DNA of 64,000 bases, from contig JAIXMP010000010.1 in the NCBI GenBank assembly GCA_025677815.1, positions 806,001 through 870,000 of the forward strand. Direction: 5' to 3'. The stretch is from Phascolomyces articulosus. Its lineage: Eukaryota; Mucoromycota; Mucoromycetes; Mucorales; Lichtheimiaceae. A model generated the notes under the pieces. The model was given only the letters and a program-made list of their open reading frames with translations. It made no database searches and was not told the origin of the DNA. The first letter of the stretch is position 1; each line of letters opens with the position of its first letter. Positions 1 to 12,300 of this stretch are shown piece after piece. A program made the translations under genes and the position numbers.

Positions 1-254
1 ACATGTGTCAATTTCTTCTTTATTTGGCTTTATCACGTTATGTGTGTCGCTTAGAAGAGACGAGTTGTGCTGCTTTTTTTTTTTGCATGCATGTGCATGC
101 GCTCGTGCGCCATGGATGTTCTGTGATTGTACATGGACGATCCATCTGGAATTCCGACTAGTTGCAAACTGGAATACTTCCTTTTTCACTCCTTTTATGC
201 TACTCCCCTCCCAGAGCCTTTTTATTTCTTACAAGCAGAAGCAGCAGACAATTT

Positions 255-257
<3 letters not shown>

Positions 258-319
<62 letters not shown>
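258..319. repeat. (CT)n microsatellite, about 31 units
   Basis: An uninterrupted CT dinucleotide run of about 62 bases lies upstream of the first visible hexokinase exon. It is inside the presumed intron or 5' flank of that gene. Reading frames across it give only Ser-Leu or Arg-Glu runs, so it is not treated as coding. Confidence 0.95.
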
Positions 320-321
<2 letters not shown>

Positions 322-492
322 CTTCTATCTCCCACCCCCAAGATTTTATTCTTTCTACTTGTCTTTTAAGCTCCTTAGATGATGCGCGCGCTCCCATCCG
401 ATTTTCTTTTCTCACAATGAAGCATTACGCGTTGTTACTAATTATATATATATATATCGATTTGTTTACACTATATTATATTATATATGTAG

Positions 493-1925
493 GATATCAA
501 TGTTACCGTAACAGCTTTATTAAATGACACAGTTGGAACATTAGTTGCTCATGCCTATAGTAATCCAGGTGCATGTGTTGGTTTTATACATGGTACAGGA
601 GTTAATGCTGCCTATCCTGAAAAACAATCTCGTATTGTCAAGTTAGCATCACTATCCAATAATAACAACATCAACAATGAAAATAGCTCAGACGAACGAG
701 AAGAAGAACAACAGCAACGTCATCAGGAGGAAGAAGAAAGAAAGGGTGACGATAGTGAGAACGACAATATTATGCTTGTAAACACAGAAATCGATATCTT
801 TGGTAACCCAGATTATTTGCCCCTCACTCGATTTGACAAGGCATTAGATGCACATCATTCACAACCAGGATTCCAAGCATATGAAAAAATGATGGCAGGT
901 GGTTACCTTGGTGAATTAGTGCGATTGATTGCAATTGAACTTATCACTGATGATCAATATCTATTTAATGGAAATATACCGGAACGGCTTAAAAAGCCAT
1001 GGTCTTTTACTACCGCCACGATGAGTAATTTAGAAAAGTAAGCCACTACTCTAATCCTAGTAGATCAAAAAAAAAAAAAAACTGATCGCATCCCATCTAC
1101 TATGGTACTCTATAATATATCCTATGCTTTATTTTATTAGGGTGGAAACAGATGAGGAGAAACTAGCCATATTTGGTGAATGGCTTGAGACGGATTGCAT
1201 AAATGATTATGTGCCAACGATCGAGGATATGATACGTCTCTCCCACATTTGTTGTATTGTTTCATCAAGAGCAGCTGTTTTAGTTGCAGCAGGCATTGCA
1301 GCCATGATTGAGCGCCAAAATGTGATCATCACATCAGATGATCCAATCATTATTGGGGTCAATGGATCGACATTTGAAAAATATCCAAATATGCAACAAC
1401 GTGTTAATGAAGCATTACGTCGATATTTCGGTGATATCATTTTCCAAAGAATACGTTTAGGTGTGGCACGAGATGGCGGAAGCATAGGCGGGGCACTTGT
1501 TGCCATGTTGTATAGTCAAAGTGCCAATGATAAGTGGTAAGGTTCTTTTTTTTATAATTTGAAAGTATAATTTATGTATAAACCATAACTTTATATATAA
1601 AAATATATATGTATATATGTATGTGATATATAAAATGTACTAGTGGTATACCTTTTCCCCTTTTTATTTTACTAATAATGCATATTATTATTATTCCTTC
1701 TTATTTTCCCCCCAAATTTTCCTTTATTGAATATTCTCCATTTCTTTGCTCAGCAGCAGCCATCCTCATAATAGCAGTATTAGTAGCACCCAAGAACCAA
1801 AAATAGATTCACTATGTTTCCCACCTTTTTATCGTATCAAACAAGCTTTGAAGCGTTGGATCAAGTCTAAGGTATTACTGAGAAAGAATCATTCACCGAT
1901 AAAGGAGAATAAACCGTCAGAATAA
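493..1925 (+). CDS. Hexokinase-like protein, 3' part (N-terminal exons outside window)
   Basis: Three exons are visible: 493-1037, 1141-1536 and about 1754-1925. All junctions are GT-AG and keep one frame, ending at TAA 1923-1925. The encoded part matches the large domain of eukaryotic hexokinases, which phosphorylate glucose in the cytosol. It has the catalytic-Asp motif LLNDTVGTL, then FIHGTGVNAAY, the sugar-binding Glu in VNTEIDIFG, and a second ligand Glu in the YEKMMAGGYLGEL segment. About 190 N-terminal residues of a normal hexokinase are missing and no homologous exon is visible in 1-492, so the gene starts outside the window behind a long intron. Oddities are an Asn/Glu/Gln-rich insert of about 45 residues after NAAYPEK, VNGST where yeast hexokinase has a DGS-type motif, and RDGGSIGGA where the C-terminal nucleotide site normally reads EDGSGAGAA. 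The last exon encodes a basic C-terminal tail. The sugar site looks intact but the nucleotide side is divergent, so a regulatory hexokinase-like protein is possible. Confidence 0.85.
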
Positions 1926-3529
1926 AGTATATGTACGCAAAACAACAACAACAACAACAACCAAAATACTTGTCATGAATTATTCTTCTTTCACTCATCC
2001 TCGTTCCCCTTTTCCCTCTTCCTATTCTTCTATTATTCCTATATCAGCATTCATCATTCGTCATTTTTATTATTATTTTTTACTCTATTCTTCATTTCTC
2101 CTTATTATTGACTCCAAATTTATCTTCTTTTTGACATCATCAGAATCACCTTTTTTGTATCATTAATTACCTTTTTTTTTACGAGCCAATGAACTTTTAT
2201 TTACTTATTCGTATGTCAATTAACCAATGATATTAAATATAATTGAATCTAATCACAATCATAATAATGACCCCTCTTCTGGGAATCCTGCCGATAATTA
2301 TTTGACATTTGATTTGTGAAAAAAAAAAACGTCATAGTTGGATCACCGCAAGAAAAAATGACGGTTAAATCCATCATCATAGTACTTGTTTGCACGAGCA
2401 AATTGTAAATCTAGTTTATAGGTTATTATCATTACTTCCCCTGTATTAATACAGTGAATTACGTTGATTCGCTCTTGTTTGTTACAATATACGTAATGAT
2501 GATGATGCAACTAAAAAAGAGAAAAAGCATATATGCTTATTATAAAGATCATCTTAATGCAACCATGTCTTCTCCGTCTCTCTCTCTTCTATTTTCTTCT
2601 CCCTTTCCCCCAAAAAAATATCCCACGATGCATTTATTTTACACAGCGAACTTCTCCTTTGATAGAAGAAGAAAAAACAAGCTTGGTTTTTTGATTCTCT
2701 TTCTTTGTCTACTGTATAACAATATATAGAGAGAGTAACAAGTTATATGTATCTATGATACATAAACTACGACCTTATTATTATAAATTATATTTAGTTT
2801 CCTTATTTCTAAATAAAAAATAGCAATGACAAGACCTACTATTCTGGTTCTTTTTATGTTACTACCTTCCCCTGTAGTTATTAAACAATAATAACGGATT
2901 GATAGTAGTTGAAACTTTAACAGTCGTTGCAGCATTACTTTATATACCACTACAATATCATTATCGACTTCTTTGCATTTGCAATTTAATCCGTAAAAAA
3001 TCTGCAGGAGTGTAATAAAGAAATTGAATGATAAGCATATATGATATTATATAATAAAAATAATAAAATAGTCATATTCATGATTGTATATAAATAATAA
3101 AAAAGGAAAGCAGGCTTTAAATATAATATATATATATATAATATCTTGTATGTTTTAATAATAAAATAATGAAATATCAGTAGTAAGAGGACGGGTTGGA
3201 TAATAAAATAATATAAGTAATAATTATAATATAAAATAAAATAATAATAGAAAGTAAATAGGATGATGTGGGTAAAATGATAAGTAATGAGAGATGATGA
3301 TGATGATTCTACTGGTATTTAAAAAAAATGGAGATATAAAAATGTACAGTATAAAAATATAAGGTCTAGTAAATGAATGGAATGAGGATGCATGAAGAGT
3401 GATCTATATTGCTATACAAAAAAAAAATGAATAATGAATAATAAAGTAATGAGGTATATATAATATATATCTAATATCGTTGGTAAGTAATAATATGTTG
3501 TTTGTTCATATATAGAGTGGTTATTTTGT
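1926..3529. other. Intergenic, AT-rich
   Basis: This is the 3' flank shared by two convergent genes (hexokinase + and wall protein -). It contains (CAA)n at about 1939-1960, T-rich and (ATA)n tracts, and no open frame with splice-consistent coding character. I see no RNA gene here. Confidence 0.6.
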
Positions 3530-4410
3530 TTACAAAGTCATCATAAGATAGGAGACACCGGTAACACCCAAAGCAGTAAGGAATGTGACAGGTGTAGAAG
3601 TCTTGATTGCAAAACTTTGGTCGCCAAGCATGGGGTTGCCCTGGTTATCCAAAATATCAATACTAGCAGTGGCAGTAGCACCAGAAAGCTTATCAGCAGC
3701 CAAAGAGGCATCAGGTAAGTCTGAATCAGAAACATTAGGAGCAACACAAGCATCAGTTCCTTCAGCAGCAATATAGAAAGTTTCAGAGGAAGTGCTATAA
3801 TAATAGGTAATAACAATATTCGATAAGTACATTACGTTTATTATATATAGAGCGAGAATAATAGAGCTTTTTATATTAATTACCTTTTATCATTGTATTG
3901 AATAACAATTTTATGTTCAGTACAGTTGGCAATGTTACCAGGAATGTTAACCAAGAAAGAACCAGTGCTTCCATTAACATCAGAAGCTAAATTTGTAATA
4001 TCGCTACCTTCGGCATCAGTAAGTCCAATGGTTAAAGGAGGAGTGTTTTTTCCAGGTGTCCAAGCTATGTAGAATAATAATAAGCTATATAAGTATATAT
4101 GTTCAATAATGATTAAGAAGATATAAAATCAATAAATAAAGAACACTTACAAATTGTGGTACTGTCGTAAATAAAAGATATATAAAAGAGAAATATATTT
4201 ATATTTAGTATACCATATTTATGAATTGATATTATAATTAAAAATGAAGCTTGTTACTTACGCATGACCAGCAACGATAGTATCTTGAGCGGCAGGAGTA
4301 GTGATTGCATAAGTAGAATCACTTTGTTCTTGACGTTCAATTAGAATAGGTGATGCCATGATAGAGGCAGCAGAAGCAAGTAAAAAGACGGAGAATGAAG
4401 TCAATTGCAT
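3530..4410 (-). CDS. Secreted Kre9/Knh1-like (Ser-Thr-rich, GPI-anchor-type) wall protein
   Basis: Four exons: 4410-4262, 4161-4151 (11 bp), 4064-3884 and 3794-3530. All have GT-AG borders and a continuous phase, giving about 201 aa ending in TAA. The start is the ATG that opens MQLTSFSVFLLASAASIMAS, a typical signal peptide. The next part (TTPAAQDTIVAGHATT, then ISWTPGKNTPPLTIGL) has the layout of the Kre9/Knh1 N-terminal family: a TP..ge.w..G..v.I.W motif, then a beta-rich domain ending in an NxTEHKIVIQYND-type strand and a FYI strand. The C-terminus is hydrophobic (FLTALGVTGVSYLMMTL), which suggests a GPI signal, although a clear omega site was not identified. These proteins are secreted and tied to beta-glucan/cell-wall assembly in fungi. 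The micro-exon is required to join the domain in frame. The family assignment is from motif layout only. Confidence 0.75.
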
Positions 4411-7400
4411 TTTTAATAATAGAATGGTTGTTGTGGATAATAAGATTGAAGAAATCAAAAGAAGATCTTTTTATAAAGAAGTGGTTTGTTTGTAATGAAA
4501 TGCGAATAATGAAAAATCTTGATCAGAATTTGAGTTGTATTTATACTTGGTCAGATCCATCGATCAATGTAACACGAAAATTCACATGCTGAAAAATTCA
4601 AGTGCCACGTTTTTTCGTAAAAAATGTTATCCTAGGGCTCATCATATAATATTATAAAAAAAAATTTATTCATTTTTTTCATTTCCGTCGATTTTCTACT
4701 TCTTCCTGATCATCCATTTCTGAAACAACCCCATTCAATTCTGAGATGCAGTCTGCTTCGTAGGGGGAAGAATCTCTTTTTTTTTGTAGATCATCCAATT
4801 TTTTTTTTTTTTTTTTTACAAATAAATTCTTATTTCATAATATAAAATAACGCAATGGTGCTAATTCTTCTTTATAAAAAGAATGATGATGATAAATTTC
4901 TTCCGAATTAAAAAAAAATATGTCACTCAAAATTTGGGCGGATGTAACAAGTATTGCTTAGAATACTTGTCGTTTAAGCATATTATTCTTATGTAAAGTA
5001 GAATACTTATACATGATGCTGTTGCTCTGTGCACTTCCTAAGAAGTTGCTTTGAACATGACATGTGAAAATATTTAATTCTTTTGACAGCAAAAATAAAG
5101 GCTGCAATCGGAATAATGATACAAAACAGGGTTGTAAGTACAATATCGTCATATTGTAACACCTTCTTTTAATAAATTTTTATTTTGTCAGATGCATATG
5201 TCGCTTCCTTTTCTAGTAAAAACGATGACTACATAACACCAACAAGACAAAATAAATGACGGATCATTTTATTTTATTCTTATTATTATTATTATTATTT
5301 TGGGGACCCAAAGAATCCCGACAAGTCCCGTCCACGTCTTTTTTCCATTTTCATCCGTCCTTGCGTGTTCTTACTCCCAAGAAGTATTTCTTGACATAAT
5401 ATGCATTATGTCAGGTTTACTACCTTACTACTTGGCAATTTATAATTCACTCCTTATTTTTACTTGTGTACAAGACGGAAAAATACTCGGCAACAACCAC
5501 AGGAGGTACTTGCAGAAAATAACGTTCTTGATGTATATAATATCATATATAAAATCATACATTTTTATTATAAACTGGATAAATATTTTTTATAATAATA
5601 CCCAGCAGTTGACCTGGTAACCTGATAATTTGTCACTGATAGGTAGTAGTGGTATGGGACCATTTTGTTTATATATAAATTGTTTTTTTCTTGTAGAGAT
5701 CAAACACCATCATTAAATAATTATAACTATTATCAATTTTTGAAAAATATTCTATCATTTGATTTGAACTCGTAGTTTAATTCTGATAAATTTTCTACAT
5801 GTTGCCTATTATCTTGGCAATTCATGACTTGATTCTCTGGGGCACTCTAGTATCGGAAAATCCGGAATTCTTTTTGTATGGCATGATTAGTATTCCGTGA
5901 CGCGTTATCTATGGTTTGTTACGATCATTGCATAATAATTATAAACATAGTAATAACGGATATCATCACAGACCCTTCCTGATCCGGTACCCAAAATACT
6001 CTTTCATAAAAAAAACAGCATTGAGATGATAATGACCCGAATTTTCATAAACTATTAACTTATACTTTGATCAAATCAACAAACCCAGAACTTGATATGA
6101 AATTCGGATTATTTGTCAGCAAGAAGCACCGCATTAGCAGCTACCTGTCGCAATAGTGATAAAGATTGTTGTTATCAAGAAAATAGGTGCGCGTGCTAAA
6201 TCCATGCAGAAAAAAAAGATAATTGAGAGTCCTTCTATTAACACTACTTTGATGATGATCTTTTCCTTATGTTAGGATGATCGGTACTTCGAGTCACCCC
6301 AATAAAAAAAAACCCGGCAAGGTTTAGCCATGGATTTATCTATTATGTTGTTTTCGTTATAGTATTTTGGCTGAGATTAACAATAGAATGGCAGCACCGA
6401 TCGATCACATTATAAGGATTGGAACATCGCCATAAGCAACGTTAGCATTCATCACGTGTCCTGATATGGAATAGGCAAAGGAGGATAAAAACCATGCTTC
6501 AACATACATTCTATATAACCAGCAACATAAAATGGTAGAGAATCGAATTTTTGTCAGCGATATACCCCTGGTAAATATAATAATAAACAAAACGCGTTGC
6601 ATCCAATTGGCTAGTTAACCATGCTCGGGATCTCGTTGGAATCAAATATACATTCTTCATTATATTTATAATACTCTTAGATTGATCAATATTTATAATA
6701 TATAGTCTATGACTATATGCTTCTATCATCCAGAATCTCATTCAATTTCATTAAATCAACAAGATTGGGCGTCTGATATGTGGTGTACTACATCCATCTT
6801 CATTATAATAATTACGTATACTAATAGTATAAAATAAAGAATCAATGAATTCCTGGAAAGAATGATCCAGACCTCAGATAACTAATGGATGGGGTTTTTT
6901 CCGGGCCAGGTATTATACCATTATTATTTACCCCATCCAAGTAATAAAATACCAAATGCATCTATTATAATAACAATCATACATAATAACATTTTATAAC
7001 AATTTCATCTTATAAAACAAAACGTTCTTGTTCAATATATATATCCACGGCTTACTACTGTGTGAATTAAAACCCTCTGACTTTAATTACATATCTACAT
7101 AAAAGTAATACCATGTTTAGACCATTTACTCTCTCTAAAAGTATATAAGCTGGTGATACATTTATTGTGCAAGGTATTACCATAAACGGGATTTAACAAA
7201 TGACATGTGAATAATATTAATTTTTGACAGGGATCATGAATTTGTTTTATGGTCAGCATCATACGACAACAAATATATGCAAAAACGGGTATTCTTTTTG
7301 ACTTCGTCATCTTATCTTTAACTTGAATATATTATGCCGATTGAATCTGAATGATCCCGTATTTTCATTTTCATATAACTTCTTATGATCAGGCACATGA

Positions 7401-8773
7401 TGGATCTGATATATAATCCTAAAAGCTAAAGACACTATATTACATATTACGCCAAAGTTTGTATTTTCCCTTGGCATATTTTTTTTAAAAAATAATATGC
7501 CGTCCCTAAAATGCGGCACCACTATAATCATTATGAAGGCCTTTTACTACTATTTAGACTAACAATAGAGTGTAAACCAGCATAAATTTATAAAGTGGAC
7601 GGTTTTCTCTGAAGATAAATGGTTATACTCAGATGGTTCTCATCTCTTTGTTTTCATTGTTTGATAAAAAAAAAAAAGAGAGAGAAACTAGACATAATTT
7701 TCCGTTGCTTAAAGGAATAATAAGTCGGTGAGATATGGTATTATTTAGGAGAGCAATTTTATTCATTCGATAACCCATGGTCTCTTGATGCTTGGTTACG
7801 TATAATTATACTAAAAGATTCTGCTTGTTTTTTTATAACGTCCTATAAAAACCACATTTGTCGACTTATGCTTATTATTGTGCTTCCTACCATCACGTTT
7901 GTCACAATACCAACTTTATACGGGAAGAGGAGAGGTAAGGCTTAACTCTTCCCATCTAAAAAAAAAAGACTATTTCATCACTTTGGCTCCCTGGCTGACA
8001 AGAATATGGACTTTCCTTCCAAAATGTTCATTGTAGATCCAGCGCCTTCATATGATACAATTGCAAACATGTAGCTCGGGAGATCTATATAAATTGGAAA
8101 TATTAATTAGATAGAATTACTAAATAACATTTTTTTCTGGCGAAAACTATACCAACGCTATTTGCTTCTGCGATTAAAGAACCATATACATACTTAAGTA
8201 TATGGATGGTTTTGTTGGTTTTTTTTTTTTTTTTTTTTTTGCAACTCACTATAATCCTCGCCAGCACCAGCACATCTCAGTTCAATTAAAGATACTCAAC
8301 CATGGAGATATTGTACTAACTGCTCACAGTCTCAACTTGAACTAATAAGTCGATCTTTCTGTCTGAAGTATACTAGCTGGTCTCCCCAAGTTCATATTCA
8401 TTAATCACACGGTCAAATTTTGACGCTAAGCTTGTCAATTCACCGCTGCTATTGAATAACTCGGATATAAGTAAACCTTCTGTATTGCATTGACAATGTA
8501 TCATTTAAATCACCCAACCAACCCGTGACTTTATACATGTTGAATTGAATGCTGCTGCTTCTCGTACATCTGATACTTTATTCCAGTAGGACAAACAGTT
8601 CGTTTCTGATTTTGAAGTTTAACCCATCCACTATATTCTATTTTATTTAGATTATACGAAATGCATCAATAAGGACTTGTGTTTAACCCATTCTTGATTA
8701 TTATTCTTATTATTTTATTCATTTGTTATTTTTACTTACATGCATTCAATTATTTCATACACTTTATACGCGA
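4411..8773. other. Long AT-rich intergenic region with decayed remnants
   Basis: There is no intact gene of convincing quality. On the minus strand three short stretches encode single membrane-segment-like peptides, each soon broken by stops: about 5160-5010 (LTTLFCIIIPIAAFIFAV then a basic tail), about 6600-6360 (SIGAAILLLISAK after an in-frame TGA) and about 7300-7090. The first and third share a 34-base stretch with only a few mismatches (about 5054-5088 and 7199-7233). The rest is AT-rich spacer with poly-T/A tracts, such as the T run at 8220-8240. Confidence 0.4.
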
Positions 8774-9112
8774 TCATCGTTTATGTTCACTTTTAATACC
8801 AACTGACTGCGTCCAAGTATCTGTTTTATTACTCATTACTGCACTTTGAAGTCCTTTAATACCTTCACTAGTATAAATCTGAATAGGATACAATCATAGG
8901 CACTAACTTATTACAGCAACTTTTATATAAACATTTCCCAATGAGTAACCCAGTACCTTGTTAAGTGCATCTACTAAGGATACAACTATGCTCTGTTTAA
9001 TATCAACGATCCATTTTGAAATGCTGTTGTCACCTTCGTTAATACGATTGAGAATAAGCTGAATCAGCCTATTCGTCAATTTCGAAGGGGTATTGAATGT
9101 CACGTATTCCAT
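8774..9112 (-). CDS. Possible small hypothetical protein
   Basis: An ATG at 9112 opens a frame reading MEYVTFNTPSKLTNRL, then SISKWIVDIKQSIVVSL. A second segment (IYTSEGIKGLQSAVMS to a basic end, SEHKR) ends at TGA 8774-8776. They can be joined in frame with a GT-AG intron from about 8956 (GTACTG) to 8879, about 78 bp. A closer donor at 8914 is also in phase but leaves an intron of only 36 bp. A coding-like stretch with no visible ATG (EHWMGKGLKGFKYRYESG) lies further upstream near 9290-9230, so the true gene may be longer. I do not recognise the family. It lies about 280 bp beyond the stop of the carbamoyl-phosphate synthase gene, on the same strand. Confidence 0.35.
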
Positions 9113-9388
9113 GCAACTTATCAATTAATATGAAAAAATAATTCACTGTGCTATCCTTTAAGCATAGGAATAATATAATCCAAGAATAGTGATAATAGGA
9201 AAATGGGAAGTATTATATTATAAATGCTCATATTTATGAACCAGATTCATAGCGATATTTAAATCCCTTTAAACCCTTTCCCATCCAATGTTCAATATCT
9301 AATGCACTAAATATTATGCTTTTATTATTATTTTATATCTATTACATATTAACAAACTCTAGAAAATAGTTATATGTGTGTGTCTTTT

Positions 9389-12300
9389 TTAAATTTTTGT
9401 GGCGACAAATTCACCCCAGTTCTTGACTTCATTGGGAATAGCACCTTGTTGTTCAGCTTGTTTTTGAACAAAAGCATCTGCAAATAATCGAGCTACCTTA
9501 GAATCATTCAATAAAGGAATACCAAAATCGACAGCCGCACGTCGGCAAATATATCCTTCATCATATTGGGAAGTAGGTCGTTGTTTGGCCAAATGCATAA
9601 CAAAATCAATATTGTTATCCTTGAATAATCGACTCAATTCACGCTTATTATCAGCCATGGAAGCCACAGGCAATACCGTAGTAGAAATGCTAGCGTGTTC
9701 CTTGAGGAAAATAGCATCTTGTTCGGTAGGTACAAAGATAGGATGACCCAATGGACCATTGAAAGTCTTGGCAATATGAATATAATCTTCAGTATCGGTA
9801 ACAGAATCACCACCTAAAAGAATGCCTGCCTTTGACTTTGGGATTCTAAAGTTCTGTGTAGCCTGGATAGCGGCCCAAAAAGCTTCATATTTATCCTTGC
9901 CAAAACAGGCCACTTCACCTGTTGATGCCATTTCAACACCCAAGAATGGATCGGCTCCTTGTAAACGTGTCCAAGAGAATTGTGGGACCTTGATTGCTTG
10001 ATAATCGTATGCCTTGCTCATCAAATCCACTGGCTCAGGTACATCTTTGTTGGCTAAAGCACGTGTAGCAATATCAATAAAGTTGATGCCAAGAACCTTG
10101 GAGACGAAGGGGAAAGATCGAGAGGCACGCAAGTTACATTCAATGACCTTGAGAGCACCATCTTTTTGTTTGATAATTTGCATATTGTAGGGACCTGTTA
10201 TTTCAAATGCAGCAGCAACCTTATCTGCAATTTCCTTCAAACGCGCCATTGTATTTTGATCAAGGTCTCTGGGAGGTAAAATAAGAGTGGCATCACCTGA
10301 ATGAACACCAGCATTCTCAACGTGTTCAGAAACAGCATGAACTAGAACCTTGCCACGATGAGCAACAACATCAACGTCAATTTCTTGTGCGCCTTCAATA
10401 AATTTGGTAATGACAACAGGATGCAATGGTGAGATATCGGCAGCTTGAGACAGGTTTTCTTCCAGCGCTTCAGGAGTGTAGGCAACATTCATGGCAGCGC
10501 CCGAAAGAACGTAGGAAGGACGAACTAATACAGGATAGCCAACCTTATCAGCAAAAGCATGAGCTTCCTGGATACTTGTAAGTTCCTTCCAAGCAGGTTG
10601 ATCAACACCAATCTTGTCCAACATTTGTGAAAACTGGAATCGATCTTCGGCAGCATCAATCATCTTGGGAGAAGTACCAAGAATCGTCATGTTGTTTTCG
10701 TGAAGCTTGAGAGCAATATTTTGAGGAAGTTGTCCACCTACACTCACAACAACACCCTTGGCATGTTCCTTTTCAGCAATATCCATCACACGTTCATAGC
10801 TCAATTCTTCAAAATACAAACGATCACATTCATCAAAGTCGGTTGACACGGTTTCAGGGTTGTAATTGACCATCACCGTCTTTTCACCCACATTACGAAG
10901 ACCACGAATACATGAGACACCACACCAATCGAATTCGACAGATGAACCGATACGGTAAACACCAGAACCAAGCACCATGGTACCCTGGTCGTTGAAATCC
11001 ACATCATCCTCTGAAGCATTATAGGAGGTGTACAAATAGTTTGTTTGTGCAGGGAATTCAGCAGCAAGTGTGTCAATACGTTTGGTAAATGGTGTAATAC
11101 CATAATCCTTGCGTACTTGTCGAACAGCAAGCTCGTTCGATCCAATCAAGGTAGCAACTTGAGCATCAGAAAAACCTGTCTTTTTGGCAGCAAGAATGAC
11201 TTCATGTGATAGATCAGTGGCATCAGTGCCTTCCATATCAACCAAATGGTGATGGATGTCAGCAATGTTTTGCAACTTGTACAAGAACCACTTGTCAATC
11301 TTGGATAGGTCATGAATGTAATCGACAGTAAACTTTTCGCGGACAGCAGAATCACGTGACATCATGACTTGACTGATGGCAAACAAACGACGATCTGTTG
11401 GGTTCTTTAAAACGTCTTCCACATCCTCCAATTCAGTCTTGAGTGCATGGAATCCTTGCCAGCTTGGATCGACTTGACGAATAGCCTTTTGTAAACTTTC
11501 TTCCCATGTACGACCAATAGCCATTACTTCACCGACCGATTTCATGGCGGAACCAATATGGCGATCCACATATTGGAATTTAGCAAGATCCCACCGAGGA
11601 ATTTTGGTAACTACGTAATCAAGGGAAGGTTCGAAACAAGCGGTCGTTGTCTTGGTAACAGCGTTTTGCAAACTAGGCAAAGTATGACCTAATGCAATCT
11701 TTGCAGCAATAAAGGCCAATGGATAACCTGTTGCCTTCGAAGCAAGAGCACTATTTTTTAAAAAAAATGAGTAAAATTGAATTCCTTCCGTTTTAAAAAA
11801 AAGACATGTTTTTTCCGTTGCTCCCATCATACCTAGAACGACTCAAACGAGCATTGACTTCAATGACTCTGTATTCCAAACTTGTGGGATTCAATGCATA
11901 TTGGACATTACATTCACCAACGACACCCAAGTGACGAATAATCTTGATGGCGGCTGTACGAAGCATATGATATTCTTCATCGCTCAAAGTTTGTGAAGGA
12001 GCAATGACAATAGATTCACCCGTGTGGACACCCAATGGATCAAAGTTTTCCATGTTACAAACAGTAATACAGTTATTAGCACCATCACGAACCACTTCAT
12101 ATTCAACTTCCTTCCAACCTCTCATGGAACGTTCGACAAGTAATTGAGGACTAAGGGAAAGCGATTTGGTGGCTAATGAACGCATCTCGGCTTCGTTATT
12201 AGCGAATCCAGAACCAAGACCACCCAGGGCAAATGCTGAGCGGACAATGACTGGATAACCAATCACTTCAGCTGCTGCAAGAGCCTCTTCGACAGTTTCC

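Noticed and set aside
200..415. Arg-Glu or Ser-Leu repeat proteins at 5-415 on both strands
   Set aside because: These are translations of the CT microsatellite and have no other coding support.
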